Position numbers and translations under genes: made by a program
In this document: positions 36,894-38,176 of the stretch, piece by piece
Layout of the letters: every line of letters starts with the position of its first letter
Numbering within the stretch: position 1 is the first letter of the stretch
Notes under the pieces: model-generated
Told to the model about the DNA's origin: nothing
Databases searched by the model: none
Seen by the model: only the letters and a program-made list of their open reading frames with translations
Source of the DNA: Brevundimonas diminuta 3F5N
Lineage (GTDB): Bacteria > Pseudomonadota > Alphaproteobacteria > Caulobacterales > Caulobacteraceae
Assembly: GCF_900163625.1 (NCBI RefSeq)
Contig: NZ_FUIE01000061.1
Span: 1 to 38,176 of the forward strand
DNA: 38,176 nucleotides
Direction of reading: 5' to 3'

Positions 36894-37532
36894 TCAGTCT
36901 CGGTCGTAGGAGAACTGAATCCCGGCGGTGCCGCCGGTTTCGATGAACAGGTTCATGAAGGCGGGGACGGTTTCCGACCGCTTCCAGTCGCGCTGCAGTT
37001 CGCAGAACAGCTGAGGCACGGAAATAAGCTTGCCGCCGGCCTGTTCGATGCGGCGCAGGGCCATTTCGTGGGCGGCGACCGAGGTGCCGCCGACGGCGTC
37101 GGCGACGACATAGACCTCATAGCCTTCTTTCAGGGCGTCCAGCGCCGGGAAGGTCAGGCAGGCTTCGGTCCACAGCGCCGTCATGATCAGCTTCTTGCGG
37201 CCGGTGGCCTCGACCGCTTTGCGGAATTCCACGTCTTCCCAGGAGTTGATCGTGGTGCGGTCATAGGTCGGGTAGTCTTTCAGGACCTTACGCAGTTGAC
37301 CGATCGGCGGCTTGTTCAGCCCCGTCTCGACGTTAACGGTCGAGTGGATGATCGGCAGGCCGTAGGCGACGGCGGCCTTGGCCGTACCGACGATGTTGTT
37401 CACCAGCAACTGGCGGTCCATCGAGGCGATGGAGTTCACCTGGACCGGCTGGTAGTCGATGATGACGAAGGCCGAGTTCTCGGGGGTCAGAAGGTGATCC
37501 GACTTCGGATCGCGGATCGGTTCGCTGGCCAT
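36894..37532 (-). CDS. Isochorismatase-family hydrolase (YcaC-like), copy 1
   Basis: A 212-residue cysteine hydrolase of the isochorismatase fold. AGGAG lies nine bases before the ATG at 37532. The core begins SAFVIIDYQPVQVNS with its catalytic Asp, and the nucleophile Cys is in IMTALWTEACLTFPALDAL near residue 115. Between them TYDRTTINSWEDVEF matches the NAW-type loop. The C-terminal part continues EMALRRIEQAGGKLISVPQLFCELQRDWKR. The substrate of this YcaC-type group is not known; true isochorismatase activity is unlikely. It is followed by the ABM gene and preceded by a second copy of the same family. Confidence 0.92.
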   Translation of the reverse strand: MASEPIRDPKSDHLLTPENSAFVIIDYQPVQVNSIASMDRQLLVNNIVGTAKAAVAYGLPIIHSTVNVETGLNKPPIGQLRKVLKDYPTYDRTTINSWEDVEFRKAVEATGRKKLIMTALWTEACLTFPALDALKEGYEVYVVADAVGGTSVAAHEMALRRIEQAGGKLISVPQLFCELQRDWKRSETVPAFMNLFIETGGTAGIQFSYDRD

Positions 37533-37631
37533 TGAATGGCTCCTTTCCGGGAAGTTGCGCCTTTGCGAGGCGCGCGCATGACGCCGACTCCGTCCCGTCT
37601 GAAGGGGCGAGGCGAAGCCGGCGGGCATTGG

Positions 37632-38176
<545 letters not shown>

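Overview
The window looks like chromosomal DNA of a Caulobacteraceae member, most likely Brevundimonas or a close relative. The reasons are the high GC content (roughly two thirds, my estimate), the gene order ppiD-like/trpE/trpG/trpD/trpC, the ruvX/AEC/pyrB/pseudo-pyrC/plsY/dprA run followed by topA, a mitochondrial-type NDUFS4 homologue, and two RcnB-family proteins. This assignment rests on recall of families and gene order, not on a search. Almost all of the window is ordinary core genome; no prophage, transposase, CRISPR array or integrase is visible.

Layout. 1-143: non-coding, with a long inverted repeat. 144-6334 (minus strand): a tryptophan block read as a PpiD-like foldase, trpE, trpG, trpD, trpC, with TGATG stop/start overlaps at three junctions and a small opposite-strand ORF between trpE and trpG. 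6466-9485 (plus): tpiA, secG, a strong terminator, pyrG. 9556-11851 (plus): a tiny membrane ORF and a TonB-dependent receptor. 11860-14494 (minus): a diguanylate cyclase and an RhlE-type RNA helicase. 14729-15100 (plus): a small exported protein. 15140-17776 (minus): topA. 17929-18114 (plus): a small basic protein. 18111-23543 (minus): a six-gene run ruvX, AEC transporter, pyrB, catalytically dead pyrC, plsY, dprA, preceded by a small XRE-type regulator. 24113-27911 (plus): gatC-gatA-gatB, with a markedly AT-richer DUF4760-type gene inserted between gatA and gatB. 28068-29761 (minus): two RcnB-family secreted proteins with repeat-rich arginine segments. 29979-30674 (plus): a Sel1-like small protein and the NDUFS4-like complex I accessory subunit. 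30697-30773: tRNA-Arg(TCT), overlapped antisense by the end of a cystathionine beta-lyase-type gene. 32004-34461 (plus): an AapJ-type binding protein and a dicarboxylate/amino-acid symporter. 34529-38176 (minus): a redox/quinone-stress-like cluster of two YcaC-type isochorismatase hydrolases, an ABM monooxygenase, YceI, DoxX and pirin.

How the genes relate. The trp genes make indole-3-glycerol phosphate from chorismate. pyrG and pyrB/pyrC' belong to pyrimidine synthesis, the latter as catalytic and structural partners of one complex. gatCAB amidates misacylated Asn/Gln tRNAs. The most noteworthy observations are the low-GC gene translationally coupled inside the gatA-gatB junction, the tRNA/CDS antisense overlap whose stop codon lies on the anticodon, a TonB-dependent receptor with no visible signal peptide, the non-catalytic dihydroorotase, a diguanylate cyclase with a degenerate I-site, and a symporter with an altered NMDGT motif. 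I did not find a convincing wholly new multi-gene system.
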